A stretch of 64,000 nt of DNA from Luzula sylvatica (lineage: Eukaryota; Streptophyta; Magnoliopsida; Poales; Juncaceae): assembly GCA_946800325.1 (NCBI GenBank), contig OX326956.1:24650356-24714355 (forward strand), read 5' to 3'. Position 1 is the stretch's first letter; each line of letters starts with the position of its first letter. The notes beneath the pieces were generated by a model that saw only the letters and a list, made by a program, of their open reading frames with translations, was not told the origin of the DNA and did no database searches. Below are positions 9,677 through 21,151 of the stretch, in pieces. Made by a program: the position numbers and the translations under genes.

Positions 9677-11974
9677 TTACTTCCTTGATGGTCCAACACC
9701 CTTTGAGGTGGAGGGACCTATGTTGTGTCTATCTTTACGCATCCACATGACATGAGAGTTATTTTTAGGATTGCGAAGATTGCAACTAGTGGAGATGTGC
9801 CCTAATTTACAACAATAATTGCAAAATGCAATTGTAGGTTTGTTTAGAATCTCGGAACTCTTGACGAAATGACTCGAGAGTTGGTTTGGGTAGTTGTTCT
9901 TTTGAATTTTCGGTTTGGTCGAATTTTCACAATAGTTTCTCGTTGAAAAATGTTTTTGTGTGTTAGTGAAATGTTTGGGAGCCCTTGTTTGATACAAAGC
10001 GTCGGTGTTTTGCTTCACCTCATAGAAATACCCATTTGGTCCCCGTTTGAACAAGCAATCGGTTCGTCCCAAATTGGTACGTCTATACGATGAAGTTTGT
10101 GTAAAATGATTATTCCTATTATTAACCCTAACATTTTTAGGTTTTTCCATTTTATCACTTTTACCCTGATTATAGTCACGGTACATGAAAGCATTTCCGT
10201 GACTATTAATTCGATTGTTATCCCATTTTGATTTTTGATCTTTGGATTTGGAAGGACCGGATTTGTGACCGATATCCTTCTTGAACCCTAGACCCGATTT
10301 GTCATTAGGTTTTTGTCCTTTTAATGACCCTTTTAAAACGTCATCCAACGAAGGAGAGCTAGATGCTTTGTTTGCACAAGCTTTCTTCAAGGATGTATTT
10401 TCAACTTTTAAGTTTTGAAGTTCAACTTTTAGATGTGAAATCTCGCCTTTTAGGGTTTGACATTCACATTTTGAAAAACATTTAAATTCGTTAAGTTGTG
10501 ATTTATAAGACTCAATGGATAATTCTAGAGATGCTACCTTAGCCTCGAGAGCCGCTATTGTGCTCTCGACCTTACCCTCACTTTGATGAGGAAAATCAAC
10601 GTCTCTTAAAATTGCGTCGAGAGATTCAAGTTCTAAGTCCGAATTTAGTTTAGATAAGGAACATGCATTTGAGGTTTGCTTACTAACTTTAATTTCGGGT
10701 GTGAGATATACCTCATGACCTAGGTCATGTGTTGAGCTTGACGTAGAAGAGGGTGAATGAACACTTGGAGAGTGAGGCGTGAGAGGTTCCGGTATTGACA
10801 CTCTTTGGAGAAGCATGGCTTGAATAGCTTTCTCCACTACATCGTCCACCGAATGAGTGATTGTCGCCATAAGTGCCAAGTTCGCGGTTTCTCGATCCGA
10901 GGTGCACTCCGACTCGGAGGAGGTACTTGAGGCATCTGACTCTCCCTATCTTCCTACATGAGCTTTGTAAGCCTTTTTATTTTTGAAATCTTTACCTTTA
11001 TCCTTGTGTCGTTCTTCTCGACCTTTGTCGTCGTGTCGTCTTTCGCGTCGAGGTTCACGTCTTTCCCGATCTTTTCGCTCGTCATCCTTTTTGTTCCACG
11101 GAGCATGTTCGGGATGAAGAGTCCAACATGTCTCGATTGTGTGACCCTTCTTGTTGCACTTAAAGCAATAAGGCTTCAAGTTTTGTCGCTTGCGGTTGTC
11201 GTTGAACCGTCTTTCATGAGTCCTAAAATCCCTAAATTTTCTTACCAAAAGAGATATTTCACTCTCATCGTCGCTAGCATCCACGGCGGGTAGAGCAATG
11301 ACTTTGGGGCGGGATGTTGAGACATTTTCTTGATTGAGTTGCTTGAGCCGTGCTTCGAAGTTTCGGAAGTAACTTACCGAATCTTCGGGCGACATGTCTT
11401 GTGTAGCCATCATTGTTTCCAATGCCACCCTTAGGGTTTCCCAACTCGTTGGCATTGCTCGAATCAATTTACCTACAACTCGAGAGTTTGTTAGGGGCTC
11501 TCCAAGAGCGGTGAATCCGTTTTTGATATGATTCATACGAGTATACATATCATCTACGGATTCACCTTCGATCATCCGGAAACTATCAAATTGTTGCTCG
11601 AGTCCCATTAGATTGGTTCTCTTCATTTGATCGTTTCCTTCAAAACGATTTAGGAGAGCGCGCCACATTTTAAAAGATGTGTCACATCCGTCTACTTGGA
11701 CCGAAAGTGATCCTACCATGTTAGTAAGAATTAGATTTTGGGCATAAATATCCGAGGTTTCGTTTGACGAAGACTCGGATGTTAATACTTCCTTATTGCT
11801 AGGATCGGTAATTGTTACGATTGTGAAACCAATTTCAACAACCGATCTTAGCCCTTGGATGGTGAATACGTTAAGCATGCACCTTTTCCAAATGTTCCAA
11901 TTCTTACCATCTAGTTTGTCTGGATAGGTAATATGCATCTTGGGAATGATAGAGTTGGCCATGGTCGTATACAA
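9677..11974 (-). pseudogene. gag: Copia gag, nearly complete, one premature stop (element A)
   Basis: Two open stretches in one frame (11974-10949 and 10945-9677) separated by a single TAG at 10946-10948, probably a mutated tryptophan codon. The N-terminal half is a UBN2-type copia Gag (LDGKNWNIWKRCM, FEGNDQMKRTNLMGLEQQF, MPTSWETLR, FRNFEARLKQL) with a first CCHC knuckle, CFKCNKKGHTIETC. The second half has an acidic serine-rich patch, a coiled coil (LEAKVASLELSIESYKSQL and following heptads) and a second knuckle, CNYCCKLGHISTSC. The long Gag with a coiled coil fits the Sirevirus branch. It forms the virus-like particle and binds RNA. It ends in TAA, and the protease frame starts only about 130 bp later. 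Start chosen: the ATG 33 bp from the PBS. Confidence 0.85.
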
Positions 11975-12007
11975 GTCGTCAATTACTCAAAGAGACAGTT
12001 AGTATTT

Positions 12008-12020
12008 TGCTCTGATACCA
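12008..12020 (-). promoter_or_regulatory. Primer binding site for initiator tRNA-Met (element A)
   Basis: The minus strand reads TGGTATCAGAGCA two bases after the LTR end. This is the standard complement of the initiator Met tRNA 3' end used by copia elements. It identifies 12023-13506 as a 5' LTR. Confidence 0.95.
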
Positions 12021-12598
12021 ATTGTTGGTTAATTCTAACCTAGAGGGGGTGAATAGGTATTCCTAATCTACTATTTTCGATTAAGGTGTACCAATTCTCA
12101 ATTTTTGCGGAAGCTTAAAATGATAGAATTAATATATTGCAAATACCGAAAAGATGAACACACGATATTTGTTACGGAGTTCGGTAGGTGGTTGCTTTGT
12201 AGCTTTAACTCACCCGTTACTTGCTTAATCGACCGATTCGATTAGTGGCAAGTACCTACGTCTCCGGGAAGGCCTTGTGCCGTTTCGGCGTTCGATTGAA
12301 TTCCAACTCACTCGTACAAGGTTTTGCCTAGATCGATTTACACGTTTTATATCGATCTATGGCGGGCTTTACAATTCAAGAATTAGCCTATTACACGTAT
12401 CTAATACGAACTACAACGTGATCGGTCACGTGAGTTGGGAATCGTATAGAAGAGTAGAGTCGAAGATAGATCTTGGATCTAGAAGGTTGAATCACACTAT
12501 CAAGAGATTAGGGAAATCACGGCTTGTAATCTTTCTCTCTTTTAGATGTAGAATGAGTTTTTGTGAAAGGGTTGGAGAGAGAAAGATATGAGTGATTC

Positions 12599-12606
12599 TA
12601 TTTATA
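12599..12606 (-). promoter_or_regulatory. TATA box of LTR A
   Basis: TATAAATA on the minus strand, with the first palindrome of the array about 35 bp upstream in the direction of transcription. Confidence 0.6.
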
Positions 12607-12639
12607 TGACTCATAGAACCCACTCAAACTGTGTAAAAA

Positions 12640-13165
12640 TTACATAGTTCGTTCGAACTAACTGTTATGTTCGTTCGAACTAACTGCAATTTGAACTAGC
12701 CGTTTCAAATGAAATATTCATAAACACGATGAGTTCGTTCGAACGTACCCATAGGTTCGTTCGAACGGACATGGATTAGGTCACAGTTCGTTCTATGAAT
12801 CTTGGAACGAACCATGAAGGTTCGTTCGAACGAACAAATAAGTTCGTTCGAACTAATATTAATTGTGTCTAGTTTTGGTATTTTTCATACAACACCAGAT
12901 CTCGGTTCGTTCGAACTAACTTGATTGTTCGTTCGAACTAACTTGATTGTTCGTTCGAACTGACTTGAAATGATTTAGAGTTCGTTCTATGAGTTGAACG
13001 AACCATGAATGTTCGTTCGAACGAATGTATTTGTTCGTTCGAACGAATATTAATTGTGTCTAGTGTTATCTATTTCCTCACAATACCAGGTCTTGGTTCG
13101 TTCGAACTGATAATGTTCATTAGTTCGAACCGATAGTTCGTTCGAACGCACTGTGTTGTTAGTTC
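12640..13165. repeat. Palindrome array, TTCGTTCGAACGAA type, in LTR A
   Basis: About fifteen full or half copies of GTTCGTTCGAAC(G/T)AAC occur in the presumed U3 of LTR A, upstream of the TATA box, at irregular 15-50 bp spacing. Confidence 0.85.
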
Positions 13166-13506
13166 GAACGAACCATAATTTGGTATTGTGATTTTCCAAT
13201 TTTCATTTCATCGTGTTTCGAATTTATCTTTTGACCTTGATAAATATGAGAATTTCTTTGGTTTTCTTTGGAATACCTAGGGTTTATTTTAATGATCCCA
13301 ACTCACGGAAAGCTTCGACGTCTTGAATTCTTCAATGTCTTGACACCTTTCCTTTGACGAGCGATCTTCGTCTTGATTTCTTCAATCATCTCTTTTGATC
13401 ATCCATAGTCCGTTGTACCTACTTCTCCTACGAGTTGGTCTTAACTGAAACCGTTAGTATTGACAGTGTTTTGATATAATCAAACCTTAGGATATTTGGA
13501 TCAACA

Positions 13507-15407
13507 ATTAGTTTTGCGTCGGCCCGTCAGTGTTAATAACCGTCGGTATTATCCAATTACCACTGCCCGTCGGTAATAACGTGGCGTATATCCCAATAAC
13601 CCTGCCTCTATTTAACCTTTCGACTTCTCTCTCTCCCTCCCTCGTCTTGCCTCCCTCTCTCTCTCTCCCTCTCTAGTCTTGCCTCCCTCTCTCTCTCTCC
13701 CTCTCTCGTTCTGCCGTGGAGGATTTCAGCAGTCGAGCTTGGCCGTTTTGGAGCTTGGATCTGGGCCGTGATCGATTTCAGGGGGTGGCCGCGAAGGAAC
13801 TCAAGGGTGGCCGTGGAGTTAGGAGTTGAAGCCCGAGCTTGGAGTTTGAATCTGGGCCGGGAAGAAAAGGTATAAACTTTCATTTCAATTTTTCTTTACA
13901 TTTTTTTGGTGTTCTGTTATGTGTAGGATTTTTGCATTAATTATGAAATAAGTATTTAATATGTTGTAAGTACGTTTTATTAAAATGTGTTTTCACCTTT
14001 TCAAAACCATTTTAAATTGTTCTAAGTACGTTTTCTTGATTTCTGCCGTGGATCTCGGAGTGGAGCTTCTGTTCGGCCTCTTTTCTTGGTGCTTGGATCT
14101 CGGAGTGGAGCTTGGCCGAGAAAACACTCCCTAATTAGGTATACGATTTCATCTCTTTGTTTACGTTTTTTTAGTTAGAATATGAGTATTTTGTTCCTTG
14201 TTTTCTTAGTATTTTGAGTATTTTTAAGATGGCCAGATCCAATAAAATCGGTTTCTTAATTGTTCTTGTGTTTTGTTGGTTTTACACTCAATTTTTTATA
14301 CTTTTTTTATAGTCTGTTTTGTGTATTTATTTTACTTTAAATGTTCTTTGATTTTTTTACACGTTTTTTATTTGTTTTTTTTTTCTTTTCTGATTATTGC
14401 TTTTTGACTTGTGTTTTGATTTTTTAAACATTTATTAAACCGGTTCATTGATTTTTACTTATTTTAATATTTTTATTGAGACCTGTTTTTATATTTCAAG
14501 CCTTATTTTTTAATCTATTTTGCTAATTTATATATAAATAATTTAGGTCTTGTTTTTGTAAATTGTTTTTTTCTAATTAAAATTCTGTTTTGTGTATTCT
14601 ATTTTTTAATTAAAATTCTTTCAATTTCAATTCTGTTTTTTTCAAAATTATATTTTTGGATGTTTTTACTTTTATTATTTCATTCTCTTTTTTTTTAAAT
14701 GCTGTTTTTTAAAATTCTGTTTTGGCTAGTTTTTTTTTATTTTTTTTGTTTTTTTTTGGTTTTATTTAAATTCTTATCTCATTATTTAATATAAAATGTG
14801 TGTATTTAGATTATCTTTTTGGTGAGAAGAAACAAGATTTCGAGGAAGGTCAAGTGGTGTTCGAAATCGTTCAATTTTCATCTGCGAATAAAGTCAGTAT
14901 TTCATATTTTGTGCTATACGTATTGCGAGATTAGGATTAAAGTTTATGATTTCTGATAAATTGGACAGCAACAATATTCTGTGTTAATTATAATTAAGTA
15001 TTAACTTGAAATTAATTTCATTCACATCTAATTATTCAGGACACGGGATTGTCACAACCGTCAGGAGCGGTGAGTGATTTCCTGCGGAACATTGGAGCCG
15101 ATGATCTAAATATCGATTAGGGTGGGTTTTTTTATTTGTGTGTATTGTAGACTATGTTATGTTTTATTTGTGTGTGTTTGTTTGTGTATGCTCTTATATT
15201 TGATTTGTGATGTTTTATGTATTTCTTATTAGTACTTAATATTTTTATTTTGATTATTTCATATTAATTAAATTAATATGTTAATTAATAAGTAATATAT
15301 TATTATGTAATTATATATATTATTAATTAATTATATATATAATTATTTAATAATTAGCAATATTAATAAATATAATAATAAATACAAAATACATATATAT
15401 ATTAATA

Positions 15408-15440
<33 letters not shown>

Positions 15441-15651
15441 TAATATATTTTTTATTGAGACCGGCCGTCCCAAAACTCTGGCCGTCCCAACAAGCTATTG
15501 GGACGGGCCATCCCAAAACAGCTGTCATAGTACTTTCCTGCACATTGTCACATCATGCTCCCTTATTGGGACGGCCCGTCCCAAAAAAACCGTCCCAACA
15601 AGCTTATTGGGACGGCCCGTCCAAGTTACGTACGCCCTTTGTTGGTACGGG
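13507..15651. mobile_element. CACTA element, copy 1, left of the hAT insertion
   Basis: From 14594 it repeats copy 0 almost base for base and continues at 27553-27653 beyond the hAT element. The extra 13507-14593 part shows a CT-rich leader (13627-13710) after a TATTTAAC, then GC-richer leader-like blocks ending at a splice-donor-like GGTATAAAC (13869). No transposase domain is recognised. The left terminus CACTA is not found; the copia LTR abuts at 13506 and may have removed it. Confidence 0.65.
15644..15651. repeat. 8-bp target site duplication of the hAT element (left)
   Basis: GGTACGGG directly before TAGAGGTGGCAA. It is identical to 27545-27552 and single in the empty site at 1076-1083. 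Confidence 0.97.
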
Positions 15652-15659
15652 TAGAGGTG

Positions 15660-16115
15660 GCAATCGGGCGGGTCGGGTCGGGTTCGGGTCGGGTCATTTC
15701 GGGTTCGGGTCGTTTCGGTTTGCGGGTCATTCGGGTCATCGGGTCATTCGGGTCGCGGGTCGTTCGGGTTTCGGGTCGTTCGGGTTCGGGTCGTTTCGGG
15801 TTTCGGGTCGTTCGGATCCGGGTCGTTTCGGTTTTCGGGTCGTTCGGGTTCGGGTCGTTTCGGTTTTCGGGTCGTTCGGATCCGGGTCGTTTCGGTTTTC
15901 GGGTCGTTCGGGTTCGGGTCGTTTCGATTTTCGGGTCATTCGGGTTCGGGTCGTTTCGGGTTTCGGGTCGTTTCGGGTTTCGGGTCGTTTCGGTTTTCGG
16001 GTCGTTCGGTTCCGGGTCGTTTCGGTTTTCGGGTCGTTTCGGTTTCGGGTCATTCGATTCCTGATCGTTTCGATTTTCGGGTCGTTCGGTTCCGAATCGT
16101 TCTGATTTTCGGGTC
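15660..16115 (+). repeat. Left subterminal TTCGGGTC array of the hAT element
   Basis: About 450 bp of tandem, degenerate (T)TCGGGT(C/T) units with GTTCGGG and GTTTCGGT variants, G-rich on the plus strand. Long open frames through it are repeat translations, not genes. Confidence 0.9.
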
Positions 16116-16754
16116 ATTGGTTATAAATAATATTTTAATTAATATTATAAAATGTTGTATTATTTGTTCTAAATAATATTATAAAATTTTAAAACATAAA
16201 TTTATTTATTTGATGAAATAATTTGATTATTTCCACAAATATAATTATGACCATAATTAAATTATGAGACGATTTTATTCTAAAAAGAATAAAATATTTT
16301 AATTAATTACATCGGTTTGTGTATGTATATATGAATTAATAATTTACCTATAATTAATTTCATTTACCTCCCACAATTAAAACCTAAATCCACTATCTCA
16401 TTCTAAAAATATCATTCTATTATAATATTTAACATTAATTCAATAAAAAAATTGACAATAAAATATAAAAATAATTATTGCTATATTTTGAGTAATTAAC
16501 GTATAATTATTTCAAGTCAATGTGATTGTTGAATAACAGTAGGTAAGTGTTCATGTGATCAAAATATTATTAAATGAATGAAATGTGATTGTTAAATAAT
16601 AATAGGCAATTGTTTTATGTGCATGTCATAAATGAGTGAAATGTTATTATTATATCAATTATAAATTAGTGAAATGTGATTATTATTATTATTTGGAACA
16701 TTTTTATTTGGAACATTTTTATTTCCCTCTCTTCTCATCAATTATAAATAATAA
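16116..16754. other. AT-rich hAT interior, no gene seen
   Basis: No coding signal. A stretch near 16600-16735 (GGCAATTGTTTT and GGAACATTTTTATTTCCC) recurs at 19045-19110, on the other side of the presumed Helitron. Confidence 0.4.
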
Positions 16755-17379
16755 CTAGTGGGGTCCTCGCTTCGCTTCGGAAAAATATTGTTAAGTTTAT
16801 TATACATATATATATATATATATTATTTAGAAATGCTTATTCTTTTAATTTTAGAGATATATTTATGTTTAATTTTTGATATTTGTAACATTAAAAACAT
16901 ATAAATGATACTTTTCGATATTGTCGAACATGCATGAAATTTGAAGTTGGGTGCAAGATATAATTGCATCTTCATAGTAAATTTCTATTTGTGTGTGCTT
17001 AAATTTGCAATTATTCCAAATATTGAACATATCAAATTTAATCAAGTTTTAGAACAAAATCACAACAATTATCCATAAATTAGTTAACATTAATGTAATA
17101 ATTATGTATAAAAATTATGGATTGAATATAAAAAAAAAAATCTTCTAATTAATACTATAAATATACTGAATTTAAAAGTATGTTTTTTCGAAAAAAAAAA
17201 TCATGTAATTCTTTTTCAAAATTAATTTGGAAAATAATAGACGATTTTGTAAAGAAATCTATGAAATTGTAATTAACATCTCATAAAAATATCTTTGTTT
17301 TTTTGAAGTATATTTTCAAATTCCTTTATTTATTTTAGAGAAATTACTTAAATATTTTGTTGTAATAATTTTCAAATTA

Positions 17380-18590
17380 AATTATGTTAATAAATTGTTT
17401 CTGAAAAGTTCAGAAATATAATAATTAGGTACAATAATATTAATTATACATGACATGTACCAAATTATCTTCTTTTTATGAAATGGAAATGATTAAAAAA
17501 TCCATTATTTATTCTAGAAAAATTACTTCAATATTTTGTTATAATAATTTTGAAAATAAATTATGCTAATATTTTCAAAATAAAAATTAATAATTTTAAA
17601 AATAAATTGTTTAATATTTAAAACAAATTGCAAATTTTAATTATGTTAATAAATTGTTTCTGAAAAATTCAGAAATATAATAATTAGGTACAATAATATT
17701 AATAATACATGACATATTCCAAATTATCTTCCTTTTATCAAATGGAAATGATTAAAAAATCCATTATTTGTTCTAGAAAAATTACTTCAATATTTTGTTA
17801 TAATAATTTTGAAAATAAATTATGTTAATATTTTCAAAATAAAAATTAATAATTTAAAAAATAAATTGTGTTAATATTTAAAACAAATAGTAAATTTTTT
17901 TTTCTGAAAAAATTATAATAATTATGTACAATAATAACACATGACAAATATGAAATTTTCTTTTTTTTTTCAAAAGGAAATGATAAAAAAATATATATAT
18001 AATAAATTGTGTTATTATTTTGAAAATAAAAATTAATAATTTTCAAAATAAAAATTAATAATTTTCAAAATAAATTGTGTTAATATTTACAAAAAATTGT
18101 AATTTTTTTCTAATAGATTCAGAAATATAATAATTATGTACAATAATAACACATGACAAAACCAAATTATATATATTTTTTTCTATTTTGTTATAATAAT
18201 TTTGAAAATAAATTATGTTAATATTTTCAAAATAAAAATTAATAATTTAAAAATAAACTGTGTTAATATTTAAAACAAATAGTAAAAAAAAATTTCTGAA
18301 AAAATTATAATAATTATGTACAATAATAAGTAATAACACATGACAAATACGAAATTTTCTTTTTTTTTTCAAAAGGAAATGATAAAAAAATATATATATA
18401 ATAAATTGTGTTATTATTTTGAAAATAAAAATTAATAATTTTCAAAATAAATTGTGTTAATATTTACAAAAAATTGTAATTTTTTACTAATAGATTCAGA
18501 AATATAATAATTATGTACAATAATAACACATGACAAAAATCAAATTATATATTTTTTTTCAAATGAAAATGATAAAAAAAAAATTGAAAA
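17380..18590. repeat. Degenerate AT-rich tandem repeats
   Basis: A unit containing CAGAAATATAATAATTA, GTACAATAAT and ACATGACA(T/A) recurs around 17410, 17665, 17920, 18120, 18305 and 18495, with insertions of TTTTGAAAATAAATT blocks. Unit length varies from about 180 to 260 bp. No function is evident. Confidence 0.65.
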
Positions 18591-18597
18591 AAATTTG

Positions 18598-18955
18598 ATA
18601 TAGCCGAGTTTCGAACTCAGGCACTCCACCACGAATGGGAACAATCCAAACCAATTGGACTAAACATTGTAAGTATTTTATGTTGATTTCAACGATATAT
18701 ATACTCAACATGAGATGATAAAAATGATAAATTATGAAATGAGCTCCAAGCGAGGTTCGAACTCTGGTCATCTAGTTTGCAGTCAATTGTTCATACCACC
18801 CGGGCAAAGTTGCTCATGTGTATAATTGCTCAATTGATTCTATATATACTATATTCTCGCCGGTTTAAAATAAAAATTTGTGCTATAAGCGAGGCTCGAA
18901 CCCGGGTCGGTAGCACCAAGAGCAGATGCTCTTACCATGTGAGATATAAATCTTT
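18598..18955 (-). repeat. Three tRNA-like (SINE-head-like) sequences in a row
   Basis: On the minus strand three stretches have a Pol III box B like GTTCGANNC: GTTCGAGCC near 18896, GTTCGAACC near 18757 and GTTCGAAAC near 18611. They are 139 and 146 bp apart. Each is preceded by a plausible box A 40-45 nt upstream; the best is TAGTCCAATTGG in the unit at 18598-18665. They are too degenerate at the acceptor stem to call tRNA genes. tRNA-derived SINE fragments are the likeliest origin. Confidence 0.45.
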
Positions 18956-19339
18956 TGTGTTTATTCTTATACTTTTAGCTTTTTGTATATGATGGACACG
19001 TGCCAACATTAGGCTCAACTCATTAAACTTTAATATATAGTATTAATAGGCAATTGTTTTTTTTGGCGGCAGACCAAAATTTGGAACATTTTTATTTCCC
19101 TCTCTTCTCATCTCTTTACCCTTTTTCAGTCCCCTCTCTCTCTCTCTCTCTCTCTCTCAATTTCTAAATTTTGTGAAAATTGGGATTTACATGGAATCTA
19201 AATTTTGTAAGTTATATGGTACTTTTTTATTATTATAATATTTTTGGAGAAATATATTTATAATAATAATTTATGATAATTATAATAATAATATTTATGG
19301 AATCTAAATTTTTACATGTATATGAGGGCTATATACATA

Positions 19340-19720
19340 AAATTTATGATAATAGTAATAATATCAAATGTACTTTTTTATTATTATAATATTTTTGGAG
19401 AAATATATTATGGTAAAATTTGGAGAAATATATCATATTTAAAATTAAAAATTCCAATATTTGGAGAAATATATCATGAGCCTTCACGGGAGATGGATAG
19501 CATGGACATCATCAAATATCTCATTATTACTTACTTTTGCCCATCATTTTCTTTAAATGGATGGCAAATAGCAAGGGCAAACCTAGTAATTACTATTAAA
19601 ATAGAGGGCAAATAAATACAACATTCAAATGAACAAAATAGTGAAATAATTGGTGCAACCCATATCATGTCATAAATTTTTGAACATAATAATTATGACT
19701 AAATATTAAGTATTGTATTA
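19340..19720. repeat. 380-bp direct repeat, left copy
   Basis: Nearly identical to 26690-27071. Both copies start at AATAATATCAAATGTAC and contain GAGCCTTCACGGGAGATGG. They bracket the central 7 kb of the hAT element, including the transposase. The right copy follows the transposase exon directly. Confidence 0.85.
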
Positions 19721-20429
19721 ATAATATATGTAAATATTAAGTACTATATTATTAATAATATATCAATACTATTTAACATAATAATTATAAATATATTATG
19801 TCGTATCTATACAATGAAAATAAAAAAAATATTATAATAATAAAAAAGTACATTTGATAATTATAAATATATTATGTCGTATCCAATTAATTTTTGCTCA
19901 AATTTCTAAAAATATGAAAAATTAATTTAGGATATTAAAAAAAAAAGAAATAACTAGTAATGATATTTAAAAGTTACAATAGAAAAAGGTGTTCAAGATT
20001 ACCAATTGAATTAGGAATAGATCCAATGAAATAATTACTCAATAAATTCCCTCAGTAATAAAATAAATGGAAACAAATAATTAAAAGTTCACAAGAAATA
20101 TAAATGATGTAAATTATTTATTTATGTTTTTTACAGTTTATGGAGGTTGATAATGTGAACTAATTCAAAAAAGATTTTTTTCTTTAAATTCATTTGATGA
20201 TAAATATCTGCATATTACATATTATATTAATCTCATCATCTTGTTAAAACTTAGTTATATATAATCATAAATATATTTATGATAAATAATAACTCATTGT
20301 ATTATAATATATGAGGGCTATATTTGTGAAAATTGGGATTTACATGTATTATAATTTTTGAACATATTAAAATTAAAATATTATAAAGTAATATATGTAT
20401 CATAAAAAATAAATAATAATTCTAAAGTT
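19721..20429. other. AT-rich hAT interior, no gene seen
   Basis: Only short AT-rich repeats; nothing recognised. Confidence 0.4.
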
Positions 20430-20680
20430 GTTTCCCTCCAAAATATCTTGTTGCTTTGCCCTCTTTTTATTTTTCATTTTAATAATTAAACTTTACCTTT
20501 CTTTCCAACCCAGAGTAAGAAAGAGAAACTATTTCTTTGTCCTGAGCGTGACTGACTTCTGTGGACTAAGGAGAAGGGAGAAAAAAACCCTAACGGAGAG
20601 TGACTACCTTCTGAGGACTGAGGCGAAGGGGAGAACACGAGAACCACCCAAAACAATCTCACCGTTTCTTCAATTTAGGT
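20430..20680 (+). promoter_or_regulatory. Possible leader exon of the hAT transposase
   Basis: A GC-richer, AG-rich island in AT-rich DNA that ends in a splice-donor-like TTAG|GTAATTTCC near 20679. A matching acceptor (TTATTATAG) lies at 25083, just before the transposase ATG. This would make 20680-25083 the 5' intron and place the MITE and the Helitron inside it. Inferred from splice signals only. Confidence 0.4.
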
Positions 20681-20986
20681 AATTTCCTGTAGAATGACAC
20701 TATCTCTTTTAATTAAGATTGTATTTCCTGTAGAATGAAACGAGGGTTTAGTGATTGAGGGTTTCGTGATTGTATTTCCATGCTCGACTAATACTACAAT
20801 AGTTATAATGCTAAACGGTTCACCCAAATCTGACACGTGGCCCACGTTCTCTTCCTCCATCTATTCATTTATACTTTCACGCTCATGCTCTCCTCACCCT
20901 ACGATATCATCATTTTCAGCCATTGGATGATTTTCACTACGCAAGATATACTACTCTCTTGCCGTCTCTCTCTTCATTTCCGCAAG

Positions 20987-21141
20987 GATGATACAGACCA
21001 CACATTTTTCCCACGAATTGACCACACACTGCCACGTGGCAGCCAGCTATTGGCTGCAGCTAAAGTGGTGGAAAGCTGCAGCCAATAGCTGGCTGCCACG
21101 TGGCAATTCGTGGGAAAAAGGTGTGGTCTGTATCATTACTC
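20987..21141. mobile_element. Foldback MITE with 10-bp target duplication (Mutator-like)
   Basis: Two arms of about 70 bp are almost perfectly complementary (left arm from ATGATACAGACCACAC, right arm ending GTGTGGTCTGTATCAT), with only a few bases between them. The flanks are direct repeats TTTCCGCAAG at 20977-20986 and 21142-21151. The 9-10 bp duplication fits Mutator-like elements. No protein is encoded. Transcribed, it would form a long hairpin. Confidence 0.85.
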
Positions 21142-21151
21142 TTTCCGCAAG

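Larger units (their letters stand above)
12023..13506 (-). mobile_element. 5' LTR of copia element A (Sirevirus-like)
   Basis: TGTTGATCC at 13506 to AATTAACCAACA at 12023 on the minus strand, followed by the PBS. It is similar to LTR B at both ends but carries the TTCGTTCGAACGAA palindromes instead of TCCGTTATAACGGA, so it is not the pair-mate of the LTR at 5098-6416. The flank beyond 13506 is ATTAG; no duplicate of it was found on the left side. Confidence 0.85.
16755..19028 (-). mobile_element. Probable minus-strand Helitron inside the hAT element
   Basis: The plus strand reads A|CTAGTGGGGTCC at 16754-16766, which on the minus strand is a CTAG|T end preceded by a GC-rich block (CGAAGCGAAGCGAGG), as at Helitron 3' ends. 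The host-like sequence on the left recurs after about 19028, which suggests the other border, but no clear TC start is seen there. It contains degenerate AT-rich repeats and three tRNA-like sequences; no coding gene is recognised. Confidence 0.4.

Noticed and set aside
13608..13883. 91-codon Arg/Glu-rich minus-strand frame
   Set aside because: Translation of the CT-rich leader of the CACTA element.
15455..16117. Long open frames (up to 216 codons) rich in Arg, Gly, Phe or Arg, Thr, Pro
   Set aside because: Direct translation of the TTCGGGTC array in every frame; typical repeat artefact.
18598..18955. Functional tRNA genes
   Set aside because: Box A/B motifs are present, but acceptor and anticodon stems do not pair convincingly by eye.
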